From Minisyncoccota bacterium (GTDB lineage Bacteria > Patescibacteriota > Minisyncoccia > UBA6257): DNA of 33,644 nt. Under the pieces are notes generated by a model. It was not told where the DNA came from. It saw only the letters and a list, made by a program, of their open reading frames with translations, and did no database searches. The stretch covers positions 1 to 33,644 of the forward strand of contig JAQVJR010000001.1 of assembly GCA_028695015.1 (NCBI GenBank), written 5' to 3'. This document shows, piece by piece, positions 1 to 10,373 of the stretch (the first letter of the stretch is position 1; each line of letters opens with the position of its first letter). The position numbers and the translations under genes were made by a program.

Positions 1-743
1 GCTCCAGGAATAACCACTCGGGAATCCAAACGAAATATCTTATGATCTGGGGTTTCAAAACGAGTGGTGGCCACCAAAATCTGAGGATCAGTAGAATAAT
101 TATTATAAATAGTAATAATTCCTTTAGTCTTTATTTCATCCTTACCTTGACCAGTACTCTCAAATTCTTGTCTTTCTGTTGAATTAAAAACAAATAAGTT
201 ACCAGGAATTACAGCCTTAGCAACATCTATTGAAGAAACATTATCATCAACTACAATTTCTTTTGAAAAAGGAATTTCTTTTTTATATGTTTCAATCCCT
301 ATTTCTACACGAGCTAAAACTACAAATCCAAAATAATAAAAAGCTAATAAGGCTATTGGAATACTAATAAACCAAAAAAGCTTAAAATCTCCTTTCTTTG
401 CTCTTAAAGGGGGCTTACTAATAGTTCTTGTTCTTAATTCAGGCAATTCTTCTTCTGTTTCCCTAAAGAAATTCTCCAAGCTTTTATGGACATCTTCTCT
501 TGCTTGAGGCACGGTTTCTGTATGCACAATCCTTATTGATTGTTCTTCCATTTCAATATTTATCTCAGGCTCTTCTTGAATTTCTACTGGCTCTTCTGTA
601 ATTTTAACAAAATCACCTGATTTTAATTCATGAGGTGCAAATATATCTTTTACTTTTCTTTTCTTATTAGATTTCATTACTTCATTTTCCTCTATAGAAG
701 AAAAGTCTTTATCTTTAGAAAATTGATCATGTGTATTATTCAT
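1..743 (-). CDS. Single-pass membrane protein of unknown function, partial (runs off the left edge)
   Basis: Manual translation from ATG at 743 gives MNNTHDQFSKDKDFSSIEENEVMKSNKKRKVKDIF...FKLFWFINIPIALLAFYYFGFVVLARVEIGIETYKKEIPFSKEIVVDDNVSSIDVAKAVIPGNLFVFNSTERQEFESTGQGKDEIKTKGIITIYNN...; open to position 1; one clear TM segment. Not in the supplied ORF track. Confidence 0.8.
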   Translation of the reverse strand, partial: MNNTHDQFSKDKDFSSIEENEVMKSNKKRKVKDIFAPHELKSGDFVKITEEPVEIQEEPEINIEMEEQSIRIVHTETVPQAREDVHKSLENFFRETEEELPELRTRTISKPPLRAKKGDFKLFWFISIPIALLAFYYFGFVVLARVEIGIETYKKEIPFSKEIVVDDNVSSIDVAKAVIPGNLFVFNSTERQEFESTGQGKDEIKTKGIITIYNNYSTDPQILVATTRFETPDHKIFRLDSRVVIPG

Positions 744-792
744 TTTGCTTCTTTGTTTTTTAGTATAACAATTTATTTTATTTAACTCAATA

Positions 793-2718
793 TCAATTCA
801 AGATAGCTCTTATTCTTCTTATACCTGAGCTAGAAGATTCTTCTTTTATAATTTTAAAATACCCTAAATCACCTGTATTGGTCATATGTGGTCCCCCACA
901 AATTTCTTTAGAAAACAAATCATCATCTTTACCAATAAAATAAACTTTTACCTTATCACCATATTTTGAATCAAAAACTCCTATTGCTCCTTGTTGTTTT
1001 GCTTCTGCTAATGTCATCTCTTTAAAACAAATAGGTAAATTATCCTTAATTGCTTTATTAACCATTTCTTCTGTTTTTTTAATCTGTTCTTCATTCATTT
1101 TTTCAGAATGAGAAAAATCAAAACGCAACCTTTCAACAGTAATATTAGAGCCTTTTTGTTCTACATGCTCTCCTAAAACTTCTCTTAAAGCAGCTAAAAG
1201 AAGATGACAAGCTGTATGTAGTTTTTTTGTTTGTTCAGATTTATCAGCAAGACCACCTTTAAACTTACCAGCAGCTGCTGTTCTAGAAAGCTCTTGATGT
1301 TTTTTTATCTTTTCTTTAAACAATCTTAATAAATTATCTTCTATCTGTTTAGGAATGGCTGTGCCCCCAACTTGAATTCTTTTTTTATTAATCTCTTCAA
1401 TACTTAATTCAAAAGGAAAACCATAGGTTTGATATAAATCAAACAAAACATCTTCATCAATGATAAATTCTTTAAAATCTTTTTGATAAGTCTCAAATAG
1501 TTTTTCAAATTCCTTTAACCCTTTTTCTAATGTTTTACTAAATTTCATTTCTTCCTGAGCTAAATTATCCATAATCATATTAAGATTATTAATTAATTCT
1601 GGATAAATTGTTTTGTATTTATTAATTATTACTTGAGATATATCTTGAATCCATAATGGTTTTTGAATATTTAATTGTCTACCATAACGAATAGCCCTTC
1701 TAATCAAACGGCGAACAATATATCCTTGCTCAATATTAGTTGGCTTTATTCCTTTATCATCACCCATGATAAAAGTAGCTGCTCGAAGATGATCAGCAAT
1801 AACTTCAAAAGCTGATTGATTATCTTCATATTGAAGATTAGATAATTCTTGTATTTTTTCAATAATATCTATAAATAAATCTGATTTAAAAATATTCTCC
1901 TTGTTTTGTATAACCATGGCTATCCGCTCTAAACCACCACCAAAATCAACATTCTTTTGAGACAATGGTTCAAAACCCTTATCTGTGCGAATGTATTCTA
2001 TAAAAACACTATTACCAATTTCTACAAAACGCCCACAATCACAATTAATATGACAAGGCTGGTCTTTGTATTTAGAATTTTCATGTCTTTTAAGTTCTGT
2101 TCCTAAGTCATAAAAAATCTCACTATCTGGTCCTCCTATCTCTCCTTTTGGCATTTTAGCTGGAATGCCTGAACGTGACCACCAATTTTTAAATTCATCA
2201 TAATAAAAAATCCTACCACCTTGCATGCCTTTTTCTTCAGCAAAATCAACATCCTTAAATGAAAGATTATTCTTTTTAAAAATATCTTTCCAAATAGCTA
2301 CTGATTCTAAATCTCTATTAACACCAATATCTTTATTACCTCGAAAAACTGAAACATATAATCTCTGAGGATCTATCTTTAGTTCTTTTGTTAAAAACTC
2401 AAAAATCCAATTAAGTTGTTCTTTTTTAAAATAATCACCTAATGACCAATTACCCATCATTTCAAAAAAAGTAGTATGCCGGCTATCTCCCACTTCTTCT
2501 ATGTCCTCAGCCCGAAAAGATTTTTGTATATTAACCAACCTCTTACCCAAGCTATGAGATTGACCCATTAAATAAGGCACTAAGGGTTGCATGCCAGAAC
2601 CAATAAATAAAGTTGTTGTATCATCTTCTGGAATTAAAGAAGCTGAAGGAATGACTTGATGCCCTCTTTGTTTAAAAAATTCAAAATATTTTTCCCTTAA
2701 TTGCTCAGAAGATAACAT
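793..2718 (-). CDS. alaS: Alanyl-tRNA synthetase, short form (641 aa)
   Basis: Class II AlaRS N-terminus (REKYFEFFKQRGHQVIPSASLIP...), editing-domain motifs HTACH and CGGPH; ends right after the editing domain (TGA stop). Confidence 0.95.
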   Translation of the reverse strand: MLSSEQLREKYFEFFKQRGHQVIPSASLIPEDDTTTLFIGSGMQPLVPYLMGQSHSLGKRLVNIQKSFRAEDIEEVGDSRHTTFFEMMGNWSLGDYFKKEQLNWIFEFLTKELKIDPQRLYVSVFRGNKDIGVNRDLESVAIWKDIFKKNNLSFKDVDFAEEKGMQGGRIFYYDEFKNWWSRSGIPAKMPKGEIGGPDSEIFYDLGTELKRHENSKYKDQPCHINCDCGRFVEIGNSVFIEYIRTDKGFEPLSQKNVDFGGGLERIAMVIQNKENIFKSDLFIDIIEKIQELSNLQYEDNQSAFEVIADHLRAATFIMGDDKGIKPTNIEQGYIVRRLIRRAIRYGRQLNIQKPLWIQDISQVIINKYKTIYPELINNLNMIMDNLAQEEMKFSKTLEKGLKEFEKLFETYQKDFKEFIIDEDVLFDLYQTYGFPFELSIEEINKKRIQVGGTAIPKQIEDNLLRLFKEKIKKHQELSRTAAAGKFKGGLADKSEQTKKLHTACHLLLAALREVLGEHVEQKGSNITVERLRFDFSHSEKMNEEQIKKTEEMVNKAIKDNLPICFKEMTLAEAKQQGAIGVFDSKYGDKVKVYFIGKDDDLFSKEICGGPHMTNTGDLGYFKIIKEESSSSGIRRIRAILN

Positions 2719-2726
2719 TTTTTAAA

Positions 2727-3998
2727 TTAATACCCTTGTTCTTTTAAAACCTCTCTGGTTACTTCCCTATCATCAAAAACAATTGTCTTTTCTCCATAAT
2801 CCATGAATTTTTCATTACCCCTACCTAAGATAGCAATCAAATCCCCTTTTTTACTTAAATTAATTGCCTTACGGATAGCTTCTTTTCTATTAGGAATTGC
2901 TAAATACTTTTCCTTATTAACATTTTTCTTTTTAACAAAATCCAAGAAATCATCAATGCTAGGTTGAGGAGATAATTCCTGAGGATCATCTTCAGTGATA
3001 ATAGTTAAATCAAAAAAACCAGTTGCAATTTGAGCTAGCTGATCTCTTTCCTCTCTTGGTGTTTCTCCAAAATTACCATAGACTACTCTTTTCTTTTCAG
3101 GATTTAAGGTTTTAATAAACTCTATTATACCACAAAAGGCTGCTGGAGTATTTGCCTTATCTACAATAATAGTAAAAGGTTGCTTAGCTTTTATTTCTTC
3201 TAATCTTCCAGGGATATAGGTTAAACTCTCTAATCCTTTTTTTATCTGTTCAAAACTTAAAGAAAAAAACTGTCCAGCACCAATTGCGGCCAAACAATTA
3301 AAAAGATTAAAAACACCAAGCAAAGGCAAATCAATTAAGAAAGAATCATTTTTAAAATAAATTATTGCCCTATTCTTATCTTTAGTTGATTCTTTAATTT
3401 CAAACCAAAGATCACTTGATTGTTCAGAGCTAAAGCTAATAACTTTTGCCTTTGTGTTTTTAGAAAACAAATCAAAATATTCACTATCTTTTGGTAAAAC
3501 AGCAATTGCTTTTTTATCCAAACCTTGAAATAGTTTTAATTTTGCAAAAACATATTCTTCCATTCCTCCATGAATAGTCAAGTGATGATTAAAAGAAATA
3601 TTAGTTAAAACAGCAACAGAAAACTTAAGACCAAAAACCCGTTCATACATCAACCCAAATGAGGAAGTTTCTATCACCACTGCCTTTACATTATTTTTCT
3701 TCATTTTTCTTAATAAAAAACAAAGCATAAATGGATCAGGTGTTGTTGCTGGGGTTTGGGCTTTAGGGTAAATTGTTTCTGGACCAATATCAAACCCTGC
3801 TGTGCTAATCAATCCAGTTTTAATTCCATTGCTTTCTAAAATACTTTTAATCATAAAACAAGTAGTCGTTTTTCCTGTGGTTCCGGTTACCCCAATAACA
3901 ATTAGATTACGTGCAGGAAAACCAAAAACTAAATGTGCTAAAAAAGCAATGGATTTACGCAAAAAAGAATTTCTTTTAATTTTTTCCAAAAAACTCAT
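2727..3998 (-). CDS. murE: Mur ligase, UDP-N-acetylmuramyl-tripeptide synthetase-like
   Basis: GVTGTTGKTTT P-loop, AQTPATTPDP, IETSSFGL, FGETPREERD, LGRGNEKFMDYG. Confidence 0.85.
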   Translation of the reverse strand: MSFLEKIKRNSFLRKSIAFLAHLVFGFPARNLIVIGVTGTTGKTTTCFMIKSILESNGIKTGLISTAGFDIGPETIYPKAQTPATTPDPFMLCFLLRKMKKNNVKAVVIETSSFGLMYERVFGLKFSVAVLTNISFNHHLTIHGGMEEYVFAKLKLFQGLDKKAIAVLPKDSEYFDLFSKNTKAKVISFSSEQSSDLWFEIKESTKDKNRAIIYFKNDSFLIDLPLLGVFNLFNCLAAIGAGQFFSLSFEQIKKGLESLTYIPGRLEEIKAKQPFTIIVDKANTPAAFCGIIEFIKTLNPEKKRVVYGNFGETPREERDQLAQIATGFFDLTIITEDDPQELSPQPSIDDFLDFVKKKNVNKEKYLAIPNRKEAIRKAINLSKKGDLIAILGRGNEKFMDYGEKTIVFDDREVTREVLKEQGY

Positions 3999-4014
3999 CT
4001 CTAACTTAAAACAA

Positions 4015-5439
4015 CTATTTTAAAAACTCCTTTAATCTTTTAGCTTCAACATGGTCTTTTAATTTTTCCAAAGTCTTAGCTTCAATCTGCCTAATTCTTT
4101 CCCTTGTAACCCCAAAGGCCTTACCTACCTCTTCTAAAGTATGAGTCATGCCATCATCTAGACCAAATCTCATTCTAATAATCTCTCTTTCCCTTTCTGA
4201 TAATTCTTCCATAATCTTTCTTAATTCACTCTTAAGAAGTTCTCTGGTTGCATAATTATCTGGGGTAATTGTTTTTGTATCTGATATGAAATCAGCTAAT
4301 TCACTCCCACTTTCTTCATCACCTAAAGGTTGGTTTAAAGATGAAGTTCTTTGAGAAATTTGCATTAAATAAAGAATCTCTTCTACTTCTTTTCCCATTT
4401 CCTGAGCAATTTCTTCTGGTAAAGGATCCCGACCTAAGGTTTGAGCTAATAATCTTCTCGTTTTTAAATATTTGGTAATTGTTTCTACCATATGTACTGG
4501 AATCCTTATGGTTCTTCCCTGATCAGCTAAAGCTCTAGTAATTGCCTGTCTAATCCACCAAGTAGCATAAGTAGAAAACTTAAATCCTTTTTTGTAATCA
4601 AATTTATTAACTGCTTTTGATAAACCAATATTTCCTTCTTGAATCAAATCTAATAAATTCAAATTACTACTTCTACCGATATAGCGTTTGGCAATAGAAA
4701 CAACTAAACGTAAATTAGCCTCTATCATTTTCTTTCTAGCCTGCTCATCACCTTCTTCTACTTTTTTAGCCAAGCTTCTTTCTTCTTCTACAGTAAGTAA
4801 TGGCACTTTACCTATTTCTCTTAAATATGACTGTACATTACTAGACACAGTATCAGTTGGTGAAACCTTAACTGCTTCATTTAATTCCTTTTCTGTTATC
4901 TCTGTATCAGGAACTAGCAAATCTCCACTTTCTACTACTTCAATATTTGCTTCTGCCAAAGCATCATAAATCTGTTCTAGAAAATCCAAATCTTCTTCTA
5001 TTCGTGGAAAGAATTTTAAAATCTCATCTTGAGTTACAAAACGTCTTGCTTTCCCTCTTTCCACTAGTTCTTGTACCTTATCTACTTTTCCTTTTTTCTT
5101 TTTTGTCTTTGTCCTTGTTAGTACTTGTTTTTTCTTTACAACTCTCTTCTTTCTTGCTACTGATTTCTTTTTAACTATTTTCTTCTTTCTTACTACAGGC
5201 TTCTTTTTAACTACTTTCTTCTTTTTAACCACCGGCTTCTTTTTTACCACAGGCTTCTTTTTCACTATTTTCTTCTTTTTAAGCACAGGCTTCTTTTTCA
5301 CCATAGTTTTCTTTTTCACTACAGGCTTCTTTTTTAAAGTCTTTGCTTTTTTAGAAGCTTTCTTTACTACCTTTTTTCTTTTTAATGCCTTAGTTGTTTT
5401 TTTAGTAGATTTTGATAAACCTTGTTTCTTTTTTTGCAT
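4015..5439 (-). CDS. rpoD: Primary RNA polymerase sigma-70 factor with Lys-rich repetitive N-terminal extension
   Basis: Regions 1.2-4.2: [78 protein letters not shown]. Confidence 0.95.
   Translation of the reverse strand: MQKKKQGLSKSTKKTTKALKRKKVVKKASKKAKTLKKKPVVKKKTMVKKKPVLKKKKIVKKKPVVKKKPVVKKKKVVKKKPVVRKKKIVKKKSVARKKRVVKKKQVLTRTKTKKKKGKVDKVQELVERGKARRFVTQDEILKFFPRIEEDLDFLEQIYDALAEANIEVVESGDLLVPDTEITEKELNEAVKVSPTDTVSSNVQSYLREIGKVPLLTVEEERSLAKKVEEGDEQARKKMIEANLRLVVSIAKRYIGRSSNLNLLDLIQEGNIGLSKAVNKFDYKKGFKFSTYATWWIRQAITRALADQGRTIRIPVHMVETITKYLKTRRLLAQTLGRDPLPEEIAQEMGKEVEEILYLMQISQRTSSLNQPLGDEESGSELADFISDTKTITPDNYATRELLKSELRKIMEELSEREREIIRMRFGLDDGMTHTLEEVGKAFGVTRERIRQIEAKTLEKLKDHVEAKRLKEFLK
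5119..5334 (-). repeat. 12 tandem degenerate 18-bp units encoding (K/R)KKxVV hexapeptides
   Basis: Translation aa 36-107: [72 protein letters not shown]. Confidence 0.9.
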
Positions 5440-5440
5440 A

Positions 5441-7312
5441 TTAATTTAATAATTGTTTAGATAATTGATTGAATTTTTTCATTAATTCTTCAAGTGATTT
5501 TTTATCATTATCTTTTTCTGCATTCCTGATCTTTGATTCAATTTCACTCATTTGTTGTTTAATAGATTCTTTTTTTAATTCCTTTAATTCTTTGTCTAGC
5601 TCATCTTTTAAAGAAACATTAAACTTTTCTAATAATTCAGTTTCATAATCAGCCCGCAAGCCTAATTGATTGATTTTCTCACTTATCTCTTCATCTAAAT
5701 TAAGTTTTACTAAATTATTCCTATCTATTTCTTTAGCTGAAGAAATATTTTTAATTATCTTGAAAATTTCCTTAAAGCGATGAGGAAAATATTCTTCATA
5801 ATCTAAGGCATTTTTCTTTAATTGAGGGCTTTTAATTAAAAAAGCAATAATTCTTTCAGCAATAATCTCTATTCTTAATAAAGATTCAACGATGGGAAAT
5901 TCATATAAAGATTCATTTTCATCAGTTATGCTCCTAACCATGGTTGCTTTATTCTTTGATAATTTTTCTAATTCTTCTCTTAAGGCCTGTTCAGGAATAT
6001 TTAAAAACCGAGAAAGTTTATTTAACCAAAAAGACTTTTCTATCACATTATTTAATTTCTGAATTTTTGGTAAAAAATATGAAGCAATGGCTTTTTTTCC
6101 TTGAATATTATCTTTATCTCCTAATTTTTGAGCTCTTTCAAAGTAAAAATCCATTATTGGCTTAGCTTTTTTTATTAATTCCTGTATTGTTATACCTTTT
6201 TCTGTTTTGTCTTTTTCTTTCATATCAATAAAATCAGCTAAATCCTTGCCTTCAATCAGACGAAGAATCTTAATATTAAACTCCTTATCTAGAGCTAATT
6301 CAATTGTTCTTTCTGCTGCTAATTCCCCTGCTTCATCCATATCAAATCCTAAAATCAAGGTATTATTGTATCTTTTTAAAATCTTTAACTGATTAGGGGT
6401 CAAAGCCGTGCCTGAACCAGCTACTACATTCTTAATACCTGATTGCCAAACAGCTAAGAAATCCATTTGCCCTTCAACTAATAAAGTTTCTTCTTGAGAA
6501 TACAAATGAGGTTTACTCTTAGAAAGCCCATAAAGAATCATGCTTTTGTCAAAAATCAAAGTCTGAGGGCTATTAACATATTTTCCAGTTGCCTCAATAT
6601 CTTTAATAGTTTTTAAAGGATTTTTCCCTTGGAAAATTCTTCCAGTAAAACCAACTATTTGCTGCACTGAATCATCAATCGGAAACATAATTCGTGAACG
6701 AAAACGATCATAAATATCTGTACTTTGCATCTTATACCTTGTGTTTTGATTAATATTAATATTAGTTGGATCTTTTTTAGATATTGCCAAACCACTGGCC
6801 ACTATTTCTTCTGGTTTAAATCCTTTTTTTATTAAAAAACTACTTAAGCCCCTCCAATCATCTAAAGCCCAGCCAAGATGAAACTCCTTTATTGTTTCAT
6901 CTTTTAGTCCTCTTTGATAAAGATAATCCATCACTTCTTTATTCTGCCAGAGATTGTTTTCAAAAAAAATAACTGCTTGTTTATTAATATCAATCAATCT
7001 TTGTTTTTGAGAACGAGCCTGAGGACTTTCATGTTTTAATCTCACTCCAGCTTTCTTAGCCAACATTCCCAGAGCTTCTTTAAATTCAATATTTTCTATT
7101 CTCATCACAAAGGTAAAAATATCACCACCAGCATTACAACCAAAACAATGCCAAATCTGACGAGATGGAGAAACAAAAAACGAAGGAGTTTTTTCCTTAT
7201 GAAAAGGACAAAGAGCCCTATAATTAGCTCCTGTTTTTTCTAATTTCAGATACTGACCAATAACTTCTACAATATCTAATTTGTTTTTTATTTCTTCTAC
7301 TGGAGAAAGCAT
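5441..7312 (-). CDS. dnaG: DNA primase
   Basis: CHC2 zinc finger ([30 protein letters not shown]), TOPRIM ([16 protein letters not shown]...[10 protein letters not shown]). Confidence 0.95.
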   Translation of the reverse strand: MLSPVEEIKNKLDIVEVIGQYLKLEKTGANYRALCPFHKEKTPSFFVSPSRQIWHCFGCNAGGDIFTFVMRIENIEFKEALGMLAKKAGVRLKHESPQARSQKQRLIDINKQAVIFFENNLWQNKEVMDYLYQRGLKDETIKEFHLGWALDDWRGLSSFLIKKGFKPEEIVASGLAISKKDPTNININQNTRYKMQSTDIYDRFRSRIMFPIDDSVQQIVGFTGRIFQGKNPLKTIKDIEATGKYVNSPQTLIFDKSMILYGLSKSKPHLYSQEETLLVEGQMDFLAVWQSGIKNVVAGSGTALTPNQLKILKRYNNTLILGFDMDEAGELAAERTIELALDKEFNIKILRLIEGKDLADFIDMKEKDKTEKGITIQELIKKAKPIMDFYFERAQKLGDKDNIQGKKAIASYFLPKIQKLNNVIEKSFWLNKLSRFLNIPEQALREELEKLSKNKATMVRSITDENESLYEFPIVESLLRIEIIAERIIAFLIKSPQLKKNALDYEEYFPHRFKEIFKIIKNISSAKEIDRNNLVKLNLDEEISEKINQLGLRADYETELLEKFNVSLKDELDKELKELKKESIKQQMSEIESKIRNAEKDNDKKSLEELMKKFNQLSKQLLN

Positions 7313-7315
7313 AAA

Positions 7316-7687
7316 TTAAAAATGAAAGATAATTAATATTTTTGGAATGAAAATTATCCCTCCAACAATTACCGCCATGCAACATACAACCAACACTGTA
7401 CCCGCTATTACATCTTTAATCTTCTTAACCTCAGGAGATAAATTCGATTCAATCAAATCTAAAGTCGTTTCAGTAACTGTATTAAACATTTCTAAACTTA
7501 AAATCAAACCAATAATCACAATCAAAATCAACCATTCATAATAAGATATTTGCAACCAATAACCTAATAAAATACTACCAATACCTAACAAAATCATTAA
7601 AAAAAAATTCTGTTGAGAACAGGCGTGTTTTATACCTTGAAAAGCATTAAAAAAACTTTTAACTAATTTTTTAAAAGAAATCTTCAT
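7316..7687 (-). CDS. dgkA: Diacylglycerol kinase / undecaprenol kinase family
   Basis: Three TM segments, EMFNTVTETTLDLI motif and KDVIAGTVLV. Confidence 0.88.
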   Translation of the reverse strand: MKISFKKLVKSFFNAFQGIKHACSQQNFFLMILLGIGSILLGYWLQISYYEWLILIVIIGLILSLEMFNTVTETTLDLIESNLSPEVKKIKDVIAGTVLVVCCMAVIVGGIIFIPKILIIFHF

Positions 7688-7702
7688 CTTATGTTTTAAT
7701 TC

Positions 7703-8800
7703 TTATTGATAACTCCTTTTTAATCTCTTTTTGCCTTTATGATTTTGAATTGCCAACTGTATTAGTTTATCAAGCAATCTTGAATAGCTCAATCCACTTA
7801 TCTGCCATAATTTAGGATACATGCTAATTTGCGTAAATCCAGGAATTGTATTAGCTTCATTAACCACTAATTGTCCATTAGGCTTTAGAAAAAAATCAAT
7901 TCTTGCCATACCTTGTAATTCTAATGCCTTAAATGTCCTAATACTTAATTCTTGTATTTGAGAAACTTGTTTTTTATTCAAAGGCGCTGGTATTAATAAC
8001 TTTGCTTCATTATCATCCAGATATTTTGCTTTATAAGAATAAAATGTCTTGGGTTGTATTTCTCCTGGTAAAGAAGCTTGGGGTTTTTCATTGCCCAATA
8101 CTGAACATTCAATCTCTCTCCCTTTAATAAATTTCTCAATCATCACTTGATCATCATATTGAAAAGCATCTTTAATAGCTTTTTGTAATTCTTTTTCTGA
8201 AAAAACTTTTGAAACGCCAACTGAAGAGCCTAAAGAAACTGGTTTAATAAAAAGTGGATAATGGAATTTCGTTATTGCTGATTGAATTTTTAATGCTTTA
8301 TCTTTTTCAGAATCACTTTTCCTAATAACCACATATTCTGCAACTGGGATTTTTTCAATTTTCAATAACTTCTTAGTTATTTCCTTATTCATCCCTATTG
8401 CTGAACCAGCTACATTAGCGCCAACATATGGAACATCTAATAATTCTAAAAAGCCTTGCAAGCATCCATCTTCTCCAAAAGTACCATGAATCACTGGAAA
8501 AAATACATCACCTTGAGCTAATTCTTTTTTCTTTTTCAAACTGAATATTTGACCATAATCCTTTGCTTTTAAAAGAGCTACCTCTTCTAAATTTCTCTTT
8601 AATTTCCATAAAAGACCTTGAGTATTTACTAAATCTTCAAATTGATAACTAAAGAACCATTTACCATTTTTATCAATAGCTAAAACTGAAACCTCATATT
8701 TTTTCTTATCTAAATTATTAAAAACATAATAGGCTGAACGCAAAGAAACTTCATGCTCTCCGCTTTTTCCACCACAGATAATAACAATTCTCTTTTTCAT
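7703..8800 (-). CDS. ddl: D-alanine--D-alanine ligase
   Basis: GGKSGEHEVSLRSA, HGTFGEDGCLQGFLELLDVPYVG, KPVSLGSSVGVSKV, VNEANTIPGFT. Confidence 0.95.
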   Translation of the reverse strand: MKKRIVIICGGKSGEHEVSLRSAYYVFNNLDKKKYEVSVLAIDKNGKWFFSYQFEDLVNTQGLLWKLKRNLEEVALLKAKDYGQIFSLKKKKELAQGDVFFPVIHGTFGEDGCLQGFLELLDVPYVGANVAGSAIGMNKEITKKLLKIEKIPVAEYVVIRKSDSEKDKALKIQSAITKFHYPLFIKPVSLGSSVGVSKVFSEKELQKAIKDAFQYDDQVMIEKFIKGREIECSVLGNEKPQASLPGEIQPKTFYSYKAKYLDDNEAKLLIPAPLNKKQVSQIQELSIRTFKALELQGMARIDFFLKPNGQLVVNEANTIPGFTQISMYPKLWQISGLSYSRLLDKLIQLAIQNHKGKKRLKRSYQ

Positions 8801-8803
8801 AAA

Positions 8804-10351
8804 TTAAGAATTTTTATCAAATATATTTTTGATAATACTTTTTATCTCTTCTTCCTTAGGTTGTACTCTTGCCCTCGGAGATTTTTCTAAATCTTCTGCT
8901 AAGGTTTTGGTTTTTTGAATTTTCCTAACTTCTCTAAAACAATCTTCGCAATAAACAGGCCTTGAAGGATCAGGTCTAAAAGGAACAATGATATTTTTCC
9001 CACATTGAGAACAAACTGCAGCCCAACCTTCTTTAATCCCTGTTCTTGGTCTTTCTTTGAATGTTTCTTTGCTTGGAGAAAAATCTAAAAGCTCCCAACG
9101 AGCAATATTAGATTCAACTTCATGACGAACTGCAGAGAATAATTCTCTAGAATGCTCTATTATTTCCTGAACATATGCTTTTTGGGGCAAACTTGATGGT
9201 GGAATATTCATTGCTGAAAAACTTTTTGAAAGAATACCATCAATCATTAATTTGATATAGAAATTATAATTAGGAAGATTAATTAAATCTTCTTGATTAA
9301 ATTCAGGGGTAAAGTATTTTTCTAAAAACTCTGCATCTTCAGGCCCTAATCTAAAAGCAACTAAGCTACCAATATTACCAAAAATAGAATCTCTAACACT
9401 ATCATTTAATTGAGCAATATATTGATGAGCTAAAATTAAATCCAAACGATATTTTCTTGCCTCAGCAAAGATCGTAGCAAAAGATTCTGTAGAGAAATTC
9501 TGAAACTCATCAACATATAGATAGAAATCTTTTCTTTCTTCTTCAGGTACTTCTACCCTACCCATTGCAGCTAATTGTATTTTAGTAATTAATAAAGCAC
9601 CTAAAAGACTAGAATTATCTTCACCTACTAATCCTTTAGATAAATTAGCTAAAAGAATTTTCCCTTCATCCATTATCTCTCGAATATCAATCTTTGATTC
9701 TTTCTGACCAATAATATTCCTAATTAAAGGATTAGAGATAAACTGACCAACTTTATTCTGAATTGGGGCAATGGCTTCTACAGCAAACCGAGCATGATAA
9801 CGAGCAAATTCTTTTTCCCAAAATGATTTTACTATTGGATCAGTTACTTTTTCCATTACTGTTCTTCTAAAATCCTCATCTGATAATAGTCGATTAATAC
9901 TTAATAAGGTTGAATTTGGATATTCTAATAAAGCCAAGAGTGTATTATTCAAAATGTATTCCATTCTTGCTGACCAAACATCAGGCCAAATTTTCTTAAA
10001 AACACCCATTAAACCAGCCACTACTAAATGACGATGCTCTAAAGGTACTTGTTCAATCACATTAAAAGCAATGGGCCATTCAATATCCCCAGGATTAAAA
10101 TAAACCACATCTTTAATCCTTTTTTCTGGGATAAAATACAAAATCCTATTTACTAATTCCCCATGAGGATCAATCACTCCCACTCCTTTGCCATTATTAA
10201 TATCCTGGATAATCATATTCTCCATCATTGTTGTTTTTCCAGTACCACTCTTACCAACAAAATACATATGCCGACGCCGATCATCGGTTTTAATCCCAAA
10301 TCTTTGATATTCATCTCTAAAGTTTGTAATGCCGATATAATTTAAATCCAT
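8804..10351 (-). CDS. HerA/VirD4-like (DUF87/TraG-type) ATPase with C-terminal zinc ribbon
   Basis: Walker A FVGKSGTGKTTMMENM; Walker B FYLYVDEFQNF; C-terminal CSQCGKNIIVPFRPDPSRPVYCEDC. Confidence 0.85.
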   Translation of the reverse strand: MDLNYIGITNFRDEYQRFGIKTDDRRRHMYFVGKSGTGKTTMMENMIIQDINNGKGVGVIDPHGELVNRILYFIPEKRIKDVVYFNPGDIEWPIAFNVIEQVPLEHRHLVVAGLMGVFKKIWPDVWSARMEYILNNTLLALLEYPNSTLLSINRLLSDEDFRRTVMEKVTDPIVKSFWEKEFARYHARFAVEAIAPIQNKVGQFISNPLIRNIIGQKESKIDIREIMDEGKILLANLSKGLVGEDNSSLLGALLITKIQLAAMGRVEVPEEERKDFYLYVDEFQNFSTESFATIFAEARKYRLDLILAHQYIAQLNDSVRDSIFGNIGSLVAFRLGPEDAEFLEKYFTPEFNQEDLINLPNYNFYIKLMIDGILSKSFSAMNIPPSSLPQKAYVQEIIEHSRELFSAVRHEVESNIARWELLDFSPSKETFKERPRTGIKEGWAAVCSQCGKNIIVPFRPDPSRPVYCEDCFREVRKIQKTKTLAEDLEKSPRARVQPKEEEIKSIIKNIFDKNS

Positions 10352-10373
10352 AAATATATTCCAATTTTAATTA

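Noticed and set aside
3802-4023. Plus-strand ORFs antisense to clear genes (3802-4023, 4688-4969, 4947-5174, 5944-6165, 6207-6392, 7347-7541, 10163-10345, 11275-11550, 12033-12287, 12357-12566, 22938-23132, 28248-28430, 28563-28754, 30958-31158)
   Set aside because: Short, without recognisable motifs, and lying inside well-supported minus-strand coding regions. Same reasoning for minus ORFs 22322-22600 and 24149-24340.
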